Below, piece after piece: positions 1 to 8,213 of a stretch of 64,000 nucleotides of DNA. Position numbers and translations under genes: made by a program. The notes below the pieces were generated by a model. It had not been told where the DNA came from and did no database searches. It was given only the letters and a program-made list of their open reading frames with translations. The DNA is from JAGLCW01 sp964427915 (GTDB taxonomy: Bacteria > Caldisericota > Caldisericia > UBA6126). Within the stretch, counting starts at the first letter, position 1; every line of letters begins with the position of its first letter. Location of the stretch: the NCBI GenBank assembly GCA_964427915.1, contig CAYRWA010000053.1, positions 1 to 64,000 on the forward strand, in the 5' to 3' direction.

Positions 1-776
1 GCTTGGATGCTCTCAAGAATTGTGGTGTCGCTTTTATCTCCACCCCATGTAGTATCAAAGCTTTGAAAATAGGAGGAGGGAAGCAAAAGCCTTACACCAA
101 AAGTTTCTCCTGGTTGAATACTATGGCAATAAGCTCTGAATTCTGTTTCATTAATTTTTTCTGTAACACCCTGCAAGGGTCCGTGGCCCCAAATATGGTA
201 TTGATCCATTGGAACCGGATCATTCCATCGAATTGTAGCATCGAATTGAAAGACGGATACGGGCCAGTCTTTTCCTTGAAGTTGCCAGTAAAATTGCCCA
301 TAATCTTTATACAATTGAACACTGCCCAGAATTTTGTATCTGAACGTGATGGTTTTCGTTTCATCGGTCGCATCAAAATAATAGTATACAACGTATTCAT
401 TGGTATTTTCGTTCAGGTGAAATGTGTCGCGTTTCATTTCATCAACGGATTCTTCTATAAGGGGATTTCCATCAATGATTACTTGAAAGTTTTCAAGATG
501 GGAAAAGTCTTTTTTTTCTAAAGAATAATATCCATAGGAGAAGGTTCCACAAAAAGAAAGGTCTCGGGTCTCTTGAAATAGAACACTTCCGTCTTCTACT
601 ATGTGTACATCAATGGTAGTTTGTGTACAATACACTGATTTTTCTTCTTGCCCAAAAGAAGGGATGGTTCGTAGCAAGAAAGTAGAAGAAAAAATGAGGA
701 TTAATAACAAAAAGGTCCAACTGTTTTTCCACGGAATTTGTGAAATCACTCCTTGAAACCAAGTTTGTTTATGCAT
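1..776 (-). CDS. DUF2207-family membrane protein, N-terminal part (cut by window edge)
   Basis: The frame stays open from an ATG at 776 to the window edge, so only the first 258 residues are visible. The start has an N-terminal hydrophobic segment (about residues 19-36). The exported part then follows the DUF2207 pattern: a beta-rich domain opening with TTIDVHIVEDGSVLFQETRD, then FSYGYYSL, and later the family's closing VRLLLPSSYF. Members of this family are large bacterial membrane proteins with an extracytoplasmic N-terminal domain, further membrane spans and a low-complexity tail; their role is unknown. The gene begins 9 bp after pyrD, so it probably belongs to the pyr transcript, although a link to pyrimidine synthesis is not implied. 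The C-terminal membrane spans lie outside the window. Confidence 0.75.
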   Translation of the reverse strand, partial: MHKQTWFQGVISQIPWKNSWTFLLLILIFSSTFLLRTIPSFGQEEKSVYCTQTTIDVHIVEDGSVLFQETRDLSFCGTFSYGYYSLEKKDFSHLENFQVIIDGNPLIEESVDEMKRDTFHLNENTNEYVVYYYFDATDETKTITFRYKILGSVQLYKDYGQFYWQLQGKDWPVSVFQFDATIRWNDPVPMDQYHIWGHGPLQGVTEKINETEFRAYCHSIQPGETFGVRLLLPSSYFQSFDTTWGGDKSDTTILESIQ

Positions 777-785
777 CCTTTTCTC

Positions 786-1724
786 CTATATTTGAACGAA
801 ATGATGAGCGGATCCAATAATGCTAGAAAGATTGATTTGATGTCTATGGCAGTATTCTTCCAAACCGTTAATGATAGAGGGTATAATGCAAGGGTCAACC
901 AAATTCATAGTTCCAACCTCTACGGCAGTAGCACCAGCTGCAAGAAATTCAATCACATCGTTTGAGCAAGCAACCCCACCACATCCGATGATCGGCAAGG
1001 CAGGATGGGTTGTATAGGCTTCCCAAACAACTCGCAATGCAATCGGTTTGATAGCAGGTCCTGACAAGCCAGCAAAAACCTTATGAAAGAAAGGTTTCCT
1101 TGTTTCTGGATCGATAGCGACGCCGCGAATGGTATTTCCAATACATACTGCATCAAAGTTCTGTTGTTCGATAATGTCCAGTGCTTGCGAAAGAGGAGTT
1201 GTTTCAAGGGCAATTTTAGCAACTAAAAAATGACTGGTTGCTTTACGAACCCTACGAAGGGTTTCTTCGAGAATTTTCATGTTTTGACAAAACTGTACTC
1301 CATTTTCATGAATATTGGGGCAAGAAACATTTACTTCCAATGCATCGACGGGGATTTTATCCATTGTATCTGCCAAGGATTCGAATTCTTCAATAGTGAA
1401 ACCTGCGATACTGACCCATTTTGATGTTTTTAATGATAGCAAGAATGGTTGAACTACATCTAAAAACCACTTCAAACCTTTGTTTTCAAGGCCTACCGAA
1501 TTCAGTAACCCGCTAGGAGTTTCATATATTCTTGGGGACGGATTCCCGTTTCTTGGGTTTGTGGTAATGCTTTTTGTTAATACAGCTCCTAGTTGGTTTA
1601 TATCGTAAAAAGATTGCATAATAGATCCATAACCAAATGTACCCGATGCTGGAATGATAGGGTTATTGAGCGTCAATTCGTGATGTTTAGACGAAAGATT
1701 TGTTTGCAATCTTGCATGACTCAT
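786..1724 (-). CDS. pyrD: Dihydroorotate dehydrogenase, class 1B catalytic subunit
   Basis: Oxidises dihydroorotate to orotate in pyrimidine synthesis. FMN-barrel motifs are clear: NNPIIPASGTFGYG near the start, NVSCPN with the class-1 catalytic Cys135, NTIRGVAIDPETRKPF, GLSGPAIKP and PIIGCGG. Length is 312 residues, normal for the family. I chose the ATG at 1724 because it forms an ATGA overlap with the pyrK stop and has GGGAGAG just upstream; an ATG five codons earlier (1739) is possible. The paired pyrK gene and the Cys (rather than Ser) base make this the NAD-linked 1B heterotetramer type. The segment after the Cys loop, VAKIALETT, departs from the usual KLSPN wording but keeps the lysine. 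Confidence 0.95.
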   Translation of the reverse strand: MSHARLQTNLSSKHHELTLNNPIIPASGTFGYGSIMQSFYDINQLGAVLTKSITTNPRNGNPSPRIYETPSGLLNSVGLENKGLKWFLDVVQPFLLSLKTSKWVSIAGFTIEEFESLADTMDKIPVDALEVNVSCPNIHENGVQFCQNMKILEETLRRVRKATSHFLVAKIALETTPLSQALDIIEQQNFDAVCIGNTIRGVAIDPETRKPFFHKVFAGLSGPAIKPIALRVVWEAYTTHPALPIIGCGGVACSNDVIEFLAAGATAVEVGTMNLVDPCIIPSIINGLEEYCHRHQINLSSIIGSAHHFVQI

Positions 1725-2503
1725 TGTAGGCTCTCCCATTTTACAATCGAACTGGTAAATACAGGACCATCTTTACAAACTGTCCTCATTCCATCTGTTG
1801 TAAGAAATGAGCAACCTAGGCATACTCCAAATCCACAGGCCATTCTTGATTCGAGAGAAACCTCCAGGGGAATATGATTCTCTTTGCAATAATATGCGGC
1901 ATTTTCCATCAGTTTTGTAGGACCGCAACAGTACATTTTGGAAGGCTTTTTTGAGAATTCTTTTTGATATTTTTTTAGAAGGTTTTCTGTAAAACACACG
2001 GACTTGTTTTCTGAAAGCACGAAATCTGTGTGATGATGAAGGTCGACATTGTGACCTGACAGCAAAGACAAGGGAATACATTCGTGCTGATAGGAAGTGC
2101 CCACCCAAAAATCAAAGTACGATTCTGGGTAATAGGCCGTTAAAAAATGGAGAGGAGCCATTCCTAGGCCCCCACCTAACAGTACATTCCAGCCATTTTT
2201 AACGGGAGGAGAAAAGGAATTTCCACAAGGAAGGATCATTTCTAACAACTCTCCTGCCTTTGTTTCACAAAGATTCTCCGTTCCTTTGCCTACCACTTTA
2301 TATAGTATCGTGATGCTATCAGCAGAGGCTTCAAATATACCAAACGGTCGCTTTAACAGTGTTGTGTTTTTGCCCGGGCAAGAAAGCTGGACAAATTGTC
2401 CAGGAGTAATAGTAACAGTAGGAGCTTCAATGCGAAGGATGAGCTGAAAAATATTCTTTGCAATGGTTCTGTGATCTACTATAAGACCATTAGTTTTTAT
2501 CAC
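1721..2503 (-). CDS. pyrK: Dihydroorotate dehydrogenase electron-transfer subunit
   Basis: FAD/2Fe-2S subunit that passes electrons from PyrD to NAD+. Visible motifs are the flavin-binding RPFGI, the nucleotide-binding GGGLGMAPL and a C-terminal iron-sulfur site (MACGFGVCLGC, then VCKDGPVF), giving the family pattern C-x4-C-x2-C-x11-C. I chose a GTG at 2503: it gives a 260-residue protein starting in the usual place for PyrK (VIKTNGLIVDHRTIAKNIF), has AAAGG upstream, and overlaps pyrC by only 14 bp. An in-frame ATG at 2563 would add 20 residues lying entirely inside pyrC and unlike PyrK. The gene sits between pyrC and pyrD with overlaps on both sides, so translation is probably coupled. Confidence 0.92.
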   Translation of the reverse strand: MIKTNGLIVDHRTIAKNIFQLILRIEAPTVTITPGQFVQLSCPGKNTTLLKRPFGIFEASADSITILYKVVGKGTENLCETKAGELLEMILPCGNSFSPPVKNGWNVLLGGGLGMAPLHFLTAYYPESYFDFWVGTSYQHECIPLSLLSGHNVDLHHHTDFVLSENKSVCFTENLLKKYQKEFSKKPSKMYCCGPTKLMENAAYYCKENHIPLEVSLESRMACGFGVCLGCSFLTTDGMRTVCKDGPVFTSSIVKWESLQ

Positions 2504-3812
2504 TGTATATAACCTTTCCCCGAAAAATTGTTGCTCGAATTCGACCTTGAAGCCTTCTTCCAATAAAAGGAGAATTGGTGCTTTTTGAATGAAATGTAGA
2601 GGGTACTACATATTCATGGTCGTCAACAATCGTAATGTTTCCACGATACCCTGGTTGAATGCTCCCATGTTCTTTTAGCTGCAAAATAGAACTCGGACCC
2701 GCAGTGAAAAGGTGAATTAGATGTGGAAAGGAAATCCATCCTTGCAAAACTAATGCTGTGTAGCATGCTGCAAAAGATGTCTCAAACCCAATAATTCCAA
2801 ATGGAGCTGTCTGGAAATCTGTATTTTTTTCCATGCTAGCATGAGGAGCGTGGTCGGTGCCGATACATTGAATCACTCCTTTTCGAATACCTTCTTTCAG
2901 AGATTTTTGATCTTCTTCTGTTCGAAGGGGAGGGTTCATTTTGAAATTTGTGTTAGTAGGATCAATATCTTTTTCAGAAAAATATAAATGATGAGGAGTT
3001 GTATCCGCTGAAAAATGATACGATTCTTCCGACAGACTTTTCAGAATATCCATGGATTGTTTTGAAGAAAGGTGTGTAAAATGGGGAGAATAGTTTTCCT
3101 CATGACTTATGAGAAGATCTCTTGCAACGCATACCGATTCTGAACTAGAGGGAATACCGGGGTATCCAAAAGAGGACGTAAGTTGACTCTCATGAAGGAT
3201 TCCATTGGTAGAAATGTTTTTTTCTTCTTCGTGGAGTATACAAAGATAGTTTTCTTTTTTTGCTACCTGCATTGCCTTTCGAAACAGCTGAGGGTTGGTA
3301 AGGCCCATCCCATCGTCTGAAAAAACAAAAGGATAGTGTTCGGTATGTGGTTGATTTGATGGAAAAGCTTCACTCAAAAAAAGCTCAGAAAGTTCTTGGC
3401 CTTTTAAATTTCTAGATATTGCTCCAGCTTGAATAACCTCAATGGCACTGTGGGTTTGAATAGTATTCTGAACTCTTCTCCATGCATCCAGAGAATCAAT
3501 TACAGGATTTGTATTTGCCATTGCGACGATAGTAGTATATCCGCCTGTTGCTGCAGAAAAGCTTCCGCTAGAAATATCTTCTTTGTGGGTTTGTCCGGGA
3601 TCCCGAAGGTGGCAGTGGATGTCAATAAAACCTGGAACAACAAACTGGTTTGTCGCATCAATCTCGTCGTTGGGAACTGTATTTGGAAGAGTTTCTGAAA
3701 CATGAGTAATGAAACCATTTTCGATTTGAACATCAAGTTTTTGAAAACCATCCAAAGGATTTATGAAAACGTTCCCATTACGGATAACAATGTTCCCGGT
3801 AGATATTTTCAT
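2490..3812 (-). CDS. pyrC: Dihydroorotase
   Basis: Amidohydrolase converting carbamoyl-aspartate to dihydroorotate. The 440-residue protein has the class I signature DIHCHLRDPG (metal-binding His66 and His68), the substrate region MANTNPVID, a further ligand region around LHEEE and the C-terminal catalytic IGTDHAPH. The ATG at 3812 is preceded by an AGAGG-type ribosome site. First gene of the minus-strand run pyrC-pyrK-pyrD-DUF2207. No pyrB, pyrE, pyrF or carAB is present in the window, and I see no PyrR-type attenuator structure in the short leader. Confidence 0.95.
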   Translation of the reverse strand: MKISTGNIVIRNGNVFINPLDGFQKLDVQIENGFITHVSETLPNTVPNDEIDATNQFVVPGFIDIHCHLRDPGQTHKEDISSGSFSAATGGYTTIVAMANTNPVIDSLDAWRRVQNTIQTHSAIEVIQAGAISRNLKGQELSELFLSEAFPSNQPHTEHYPFVFSDDGMGLTNPQLFRKAMQVAKKENYLCILHEEEKNISTNGILHESQLTSSFGYPGIPSSSESVCVARDLLISHEENYSPHFTHLSSKQSMDILKSLSEESYHFSADTTPHHLYFSEKDIDPTNTNFKMNPPLRTEEDQKSLKEGIRKGVIQCIGTDHAPHASMEKNTDFQTAPFGIIGFETSFAACYTALVLQGWISFPHLIHLFTAGPSSILQLKEHGSIQPGYRGNITIVDDHEYVVPSTFHSKSTNSPFIGRRLQGRIRATIFRGKVIYSDKN

Positions 3813-3846
3813 TGTATAGCCTCTTTTTAATTCATGATTTGTTTTT

Positions 3847-3860
3847 ATTATAATATATAA
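3847..3860. promoter_or_regulatory. Candidate -10 region between divergent pyrC and corA-like genes
   Basis: The 89-bp gap between the pyrC start (3812) and the CorA-like start (3902) contains an AT-rich block with TATAAT readable on the plus strand at 3849-3854 and an overlapping TATAAT-like sequence on the minus strand. No convincing -35 was found at 16-18 bp on either strand, so this is only a likely promoter position for one or both genes. Confidence 0.3.
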
Positions 3861-3901
3861 GTATGAAGTATTGCATAGGATATTCCTAGAAAAGAGATAG
3901 C

Positions 3902-4888
3902 ATGATAAAAGCGTATTGTACCAGTCAAGAAACGTCCCAGACTACGCAAGTTTCAGATTTATCCTTGAAGAATATTTGGATACATTGTGTACAACCTTCT
4001 TATGAAGAGCTAAAAAGATGCTCTGAAGCAACAGGCGCGAACATCGACTTTTTACGAGCAGCTCTTGATATGGAAGAAGGATCCAGAATAGAAATCGAGC
4101 ATGATCAAATGATCATTATTATCGATATCCCCGTGCATGACGAAAACGTAAAAAATGAAAGATTTTTTGATACGATACCATTGGGGATTATTCTGTTAAA
4201 AGATAAAGTTATCACTGTTTGTCTACGGGAAAATTCTGTTACATTAGAGCTTGAGAATGGGAAACCTACAATGCATACATTTAAAAGAACCCGGCTTTTG
4301 TTGCAAATATTATATAAAACTTCACAAATGTATATTCGATACCTTCGTCAGATAGATCAGCAGACGGACGAACTAGAAATTGCAATGCACAAAGAAACTC
4401 ATAACAAAAAGTTAACACAACTTCTAAACCTTCAAAAAGGGATTACTTATTTTTCTACCTCGCTTCGATCCAACGAAGCTACCGTAAATAGATTACGGAG
4501 TACACAATTTCGGAGCATACATGAACCCGAACTTCTCGAAGGAAAGAAATTTTTGAAAATGTATGAAGAAGACGAGGAGCTTTTAGAAGATGTTCAAACT
4601 GAGAATAAGCAGGCCATTGAAATGGCAGGAATCTATGGTAGGATTCTTGAAAGTATGGGTCATATCTTTAGCTCTATGATTTCTAACAATTTAAATATCG
4701 TAATGAAATTTTTAACAAGCGTTACCCTAATAGCCTCTATTCCTACTTTGATTGCAAGTATCTTAGGCATGAATGTTACATTCCCCTTTGATACAATATC
4801 AGTTACTGCTTTTTGGGGCGTGATGGCAACGACTTTATTGGTTATTTTGATCTTTGTTGTTGTTCTACGAAAGAAAAATCTCTTATAG
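3902..4888 (+). CDS. CorA-family divalent cation transporter
   Basis: The 328-residue protein has the CorA plan: an acidic cytoplasmic N-terminal domain, long helices rich in charged residues (about 130-260) and two C-terminal membrane helices. The first helix ends in the family's GMN signature, read here as ILGMNVTFPF (GMN at about 289-291), and the last ends in a basic tail (RKKNLL). Known members carry Mg2+ or Co2+ into the cell as pentamers. The residues after GMN differ from the classical YGMNF context, which is common in the broader CorA/MIT family, so the substrate is not certain. It is divergent from pyrC and followed 13 bp later by a membrane protein gene. Confidence 0.88.
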   Translation: MIKAYCTSQETSQTTQVSDLSLKNIWIHCVQPSYEELKRCSEATGANIDFLRAALDMEEGSRIEIEHDQMIIIIDIPVHDENVKNERFFDTIPLGIILLKDKVITVCLRENSVTLELENGKPTMHTFKRTRLLLQILYKTSQMYIRYLRQIDQQTDELEIAMHKETHNKKLTQLLNLQKGITYFSTSLRSNEATVNRLRSTQFRSIHEPELLEGKKFLKMYEEDEELLEDVQTENKQAIEMAGIYGRILESMGHIFSSMISNNLNIVMKFLTSVTLIASIPTLIASILGMNVTFPFDTISVTAFWGVMATTLLVILIFVVVLRKKNLL

Positions 4889-4901
4889 GGGGAATATTGA
4901 T

Positions 4902-5657
4902 ATGCAAACAAAAAAGAAACGCGATCGATTTAATCTTTTTTTCGGTATCATTGTAGTCGCAGCAGGAATTTTTTTCCTCTTGCAAAATTTGTTTCCAACT
5001 ATGGCAGTTTGGGATTTTTTCTGGCCAATTTTACCTATTCTTCTTGGGTTAACATTAATACAAATGGGTAGCTTGTTTCATGATGGAGGAAGGTCTTTCT
5101 TCGTCTTGATTGGATCCATGTTGATGATGGCGGGTTTGTTACTTTTGATCCAGAACTATATCAAACATCCTTATTGGTGGTCTTATGCATGGCCCTTGAT
5201 TTTTCCTGGTGCCTTCGGGATTGGTCAAATCATATGCAGCAGGAATGGAACAAGGAAAAATACTTTCCACAACGGATTGTCTTTTCTTATTATTGGCATT
5301 GTGTTCTTTTTATTTGGATTGCTATTGTTTCAGTATGTATTTCGGAATTCTCTTTTTAATGAAGGGATGAGAAGTCAGCTCAATTATGGCTTTATGATGG
5401 TTTGTCTAGGGATATTCATTCTTCTGCCAAAGAAGTATTGTTTTAATCAACACGTTACTCATTCTTTTTCCAGAGCAAAAGAAAACCTTTTCTCTACTCA
5501 AGAGAAAAGCAAAAGTCAGAGTTCAAACACAGACTATACTGCTACAGAAACACAAGAAGAGTCATCAAAAGAATACAATGAAGGTGGGCCAGAAGCGTCC
5601 GAAGCGAATAATAAAACAAACAACTCTGAAGAAGTGGACGACTTCTTAACACATTAG
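4902..5657 (+). CDS. Multi-pass membrane protein, DUF5668/LiaF-N-like
   Basis: The 251-residue protein has about six hydrophobic segments with the repeated wording GIIVVAAGIFFLLQN, FFWPILPILLGLTLI and AWPLIFPGAFGIGQI. This matches the short helical-hairpin domain seen in LiaI/LiaF-type proteins and annotated as DUF5668. Residues after about 190 form a polar Ser/Glu/Asn-rich cytoplasmic tail with no recognisable domain. I placed the start at the ATG at 4902, preceded by AGGGGGA; the longer frame from 4854 would overlap the CorA-like gene. LiaF-like proteins often sense envelope stress, but no two-component system lies nearby, so the function is unassigned. Confidence 0.75.
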   Translation: MQTKKKRDRFNLFFGIIVVAAGIFFLLQNLFPTMAVWDFFWPILPILLGLTLIQMGSLFHDGGRSFFVLIGSMLMMAGLLLLIQNYIKHPYWWSYAWPLIFPGAFGIGQIICSRNGTRKNTFHNGLSFLIIGIVFFLFGLLLFQYVFRNSLFNEGMRSQLNYGFMMVCLGIFILLPKKYCFNQHVTHSFSRAKENLFSTQEKSKSQSSNTDYTATETQEESSKEYNEGGPEASEANNKTNNSEEVDDFLTH

Positions 5658-5665
5658 TTGATTTT

Positions 5666-6196
5666 ATGACAACACTGAAAAAGCTTCTTCTTCAACATTT
5701 CCAAAGATATCCTCTTATGGAGGCTATGGATTTTCATAAACTCATTTTTCAGAGTACAATGGGCCCAGCACATGCTGTAACGTCCATTGAAAACACAAAG
5801 AAATGGTTTCTTGAAGAATGGACCCAAACATCTTCTTTACAAGATGTCCCCATGATAGAAGATATTTCTTACTCCACACCAATCTTTCGAGTGCACTTTG
5901 CTCCCTGCAAAAGGAAAGGTATATCTCCAGAAAGGGTATTGAATTGTTTTATCGAATCCAGTGCCTCTTTCTTGGAAAACTCTTCGATGTATGAGGCTTG
6001 TGTTGAAGAATTTGTAGAGATCACAAAGAATCTACCATTTGCACAATTTCATACAGATTTCCAAGAAATAGCGAAGAGGGTTCAACAGAAAAAGGCCGGT
6101 ATACCAAGGCACTTAGATTCTTTTCGAACAGTATACCAGCCTCATTATAGAATTATTTCTGGGCGTTATGCAGCAGACATTTCACCTCATATATAG
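5666..6196 (+). CDS. Conserved-looking protein of unknown function
   Basis: A soluble 176-residue protein without signal peptide or membrane segment. It starts 8 bp after the preceding membrane protein gene and has no clear ribosome site, which suggests coupled translation. Its opening (RYPLMEAMDFHKLIFQS, then MGPAHAV) resembles a short conserved motif I associate with uncharacterised Clostridia-type proteins of similar length, but I cannot name a domain. The C-terminal half has a well-ordered helix pattern ending in SFRTVYQPHYRII. The balanced composition and operon position support a real gene. Confidence 0.7.
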   Translation: MTTLKKLLLQHFQRYPLMEAMDFHKLIFQSTMGPAHAVTSIENTKKWFLEEWTQTSSLQDVPMIEDISYSTPIFRVHFAPCKRKGISPERVLNCFIESSASFLENSSMYEACVEEFVEITKNLPFAQFHTDFQEIAKRVQQKKAGIPRHLDSFRTVYQPHYRIISGRYAADISPHI

Positions 6197-6231
6197 CGCA
6201 ATCGAATTGTAGAGGTGCTGGTCTGAAACCA

Positions 6232-7422
6232 TTAATTGGCTTTTTCAATATCACCTGTCCAACTCGGAAAGCCTTGAAGCATCGAATGGACATCTTGATA
6301 CCCGGCATTTACAACCCATTCTGCAGCCAATCTAGATTTTGCTCCCGTATTACAATATAGGACCACGGGAATGGACTCAGTTTGTTCTGAAACTTTGGGG
6401 AAATCTTCTATCATTGAAGTGTAGTCTATGTTAATTGCTCCTGGAATGTGCCCCTCTTTGTAGGCAGTTTTGTCCCGTAGATCCACAATCATAAACTCAG
6501 TCTTTTCTTCTAGTTCATTTAACAAATCCTCGGCTTTGATTTCAGACCAAAATGTAACGCATTCATCTTCACGAACGGGGATTTCTTTTGGATACTCGAT
6601 GCCTATAGTATTTGGTGGAGTCCAATTCACAAGAGCTCCTAGTGTTTCTGAAACAAAACGCAAAGGTACTAGAGTTCTCCCATTTTGAATAAATGGAGGG
6701 ACGTCCAAGGTATGTTCAAAGATTTCTCTCTCAATTTTCGTCTGGGCCGTTCTAGAGCCTATGAATAGGGTGATTGTCGCTTTTCCAATCGTATACGATA
6801 CAGTGTCTACTTTTTTTGTTTCTTCTGATATCGTAAAGGAAACTTCTGCATCTAGTTGTTCTCCAATCCAGCGGAAGGGTACGAGCGTTCTACCATTTTG
6901 CACCAAAGGAGGCGTTTCGAGCAGGATCGCTTCCCCATTTACCGAAGCATTTGCATTGTCTGTGTGCATCTGAAGAACTTTTTTGTTCATAGCTTTGACA
7001 TACACGTTAATAATGGAAGAAAGCCGTGAATTTTCCAGGGAACCCACTAGAAATTTTGCACTCACAATTCCTTCTGTATCTGCATCATCCGGACAAAAAA
7101 CGCGAATTCCAAGAGTTGTAGATTGGTTTGGTTGCAAGGGGCCTACGTCATATTTTTCTTGCACAGAAAAACCATCTACTTCGATTTTTAATCCGTAGCC
7201 TGCTGGTAGCTTGCGTGTAATCGAAACAGTATACTTACTTTCTTCATCAAGTAGGTTTGTAATAGGAATTTCTGTATAGGTGGTAGAACCTACCGCAACA
7301 GGAATCATAAAACTGGTTTGAGGTAGTAGTTTTTCCTCTGCTAGAATAGAGTGAAAGCTACATACAGAAAATAGTAACAAAAAAGAAACAACGGCACATA
7401 AACATTTTGTCATGTTTTTCAT
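6232..7422 (-). CDS. Exported protein: stalk (copper amine oxidase N-like) domains fused to a rhodanese domain
   Basis: 396 residues with a signal peptide (hydrophobic core about 7-27, cleavage near ILAEE). Residues about 30-150 form a beta-rich domain like those that precede stalk domains. Two stalk motifs follow, VQNGRTLVPFRWIGEQLDA and IQNGRTLVPLRFVSETLGA. From about 300 to the end is a rhodanese domain: VDLRDKTAYKEGHIPGAINI, then the catalytic loop YCNTGAKSR with Cys357. Rhodaneses move sulfane sulfur or act as phosphatase-like modules; an extracytoplasmic copy joined to stalk domains is uncommon. The start has AAGGAG 7-8 bp upstream. It follows the coiled-coil membrane protein gene after 19 bp and is probably co-transcribed with it. 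Confidence 0.85.
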   Translation of the reverse strand: MKNMTKCLCAVVSFLLLFSVCSFHSILAEEKLLPQTSFMIPVAVGSTTYTEIPITNLLDEESKYTVSITRKLPAGYGLKIEVDGFSVQEKYDVGPLQPNQSTTLGIRVFCPDDADTEGIVSAKFLVGSLENSRLSSIINVYVKAMNKKVLQMHTDNANASVNGEAILLETPPLVQNGRTLVPFRWIGEQLDAEVSFTISEETKKVDTVSYTIGKATITLFIGSRTAQTKIEREIFEHTLDVPPFIQNGRTLVPLRFVSETLGALVNWTPPNTIGIEYPKEIPVREDECVTFWSEIKAEDLLNELEEKTEFMIVDLRDKTAYKEGHIPGAINIDYTSMIEDFPKVSEQTESIPVVLYCNTGAKSRLAAEWVVNAGYQDVHSMLQGFPSWTGDIEKAN

Positions 7423-7441
7423 ATCATTCTCCTTTCAAGGT

Positions 7442-8038
7442 CTAATTTTCACTTTCATCATCATTTTGATTGCCGTAATCAGAAATGAATTCTTTAGTTT
7501 GTTGCAATTGAAACACACCTTTTTGCAATTCCTCCATGCAATCTTCAATTTTTGAAATATCTTGCTGATGAATAGCAGTAGGAAGGTCGGTTACCATTGC
7601 TTCGAAATGCTCGATAGCCCCGGTGTATTCTTCATGAATATAGGCAAGCGATGGAGTCGGACTCATTGTTTGAGATTCTTCAATGAGCGTTTGCATCAAA
7701 AACAACACTTCGTAGATGCTTTGTTCCCATTCTTCTTTACTTCCTTTTTTTGATTGTAGTGTTTCATTTAATTCAGAAAAAAGATCTGCCCACTTACTGA
7801 TTTGATTTTCGAGTTCATTTATATAGAGTAAATCTGGATTTTTTAACATCATATCAAGAGATTCTTTGTTATCCTCTATTCGTCTTTGTTCTTCATAAGA
7901 AGAAGGGGGACGGTTTGGCTGAGAACTATTTTTGTGAGTAAAGAAAAAGACAATAGCATTGCCTAATAGGACGACAATAATCCCCCATATCCACCAAGTA
8001 TGTATCCAACTTGTATGCGACCTTGTTTCTTTTCTCAT
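7442..8038 (-). CDS. Single-pass membrane protein with coiled coil, unknown function
   Basis: 198 residues: a short basic N-terminus, one membrane helix (about 16-34, WIWGIIVVLLGNAIVFFF), then a Glu/Gln/Asp-rich external or cytosolic part with heptad-like helices. No enzymatic motif is visible. GAGGTGA precedes the ATG. It is the first gene of a two-gene minus-strand unit with the stalk-rhodanese protein and is divergent from the foldase operon. The 175 bp between 8039 and 8213 should hold promoters for both directions, but I could not single out a convincing pair. Confidence 0.7.
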   Translation of the reverse strand: MRKETRSHTSWIHTWWIWGIIVVLLGNAIVFFFTHKNSSQPNRPPSSYEEQRRIEDNKESLDMMLKNPDLLYINELENQISKWADLFSELNETLQSKKGSKEEWEQSIYEVLFLMQTLIEESQTMSPTPSLAYIHEEYTGAIEHFEAMVTDLPTAIHQQDISKIEDCMEELQKGVFQLQQTKEFISDYGNQNDDESEN

Positions 8039-8213
8039 ACGTATTTAAATCACCTCGTTAGTAGATTGTTGTCTATATCGCTGCTATAAATTCTTTACTT
8101 TCATCCAGTTAAAAATATACTTATTTTTTTGAAGAATGATTTGTAATTTTTTTCGCGTTACGAAGTATAGTATATAGATTCTATGCTTTTAAGTATAGCT
8201 TGGAGGATTGTAC

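Noticed and set aside
3..521. Plus-strand open frame of 172 codons at the window edge
   Set aside because: It lies antisense to the DUF2207-like frame, which is open to the edge, has a recognisable family pattern and follows pyrD at 9 bp. The plus frame has no domain or ribosome site.
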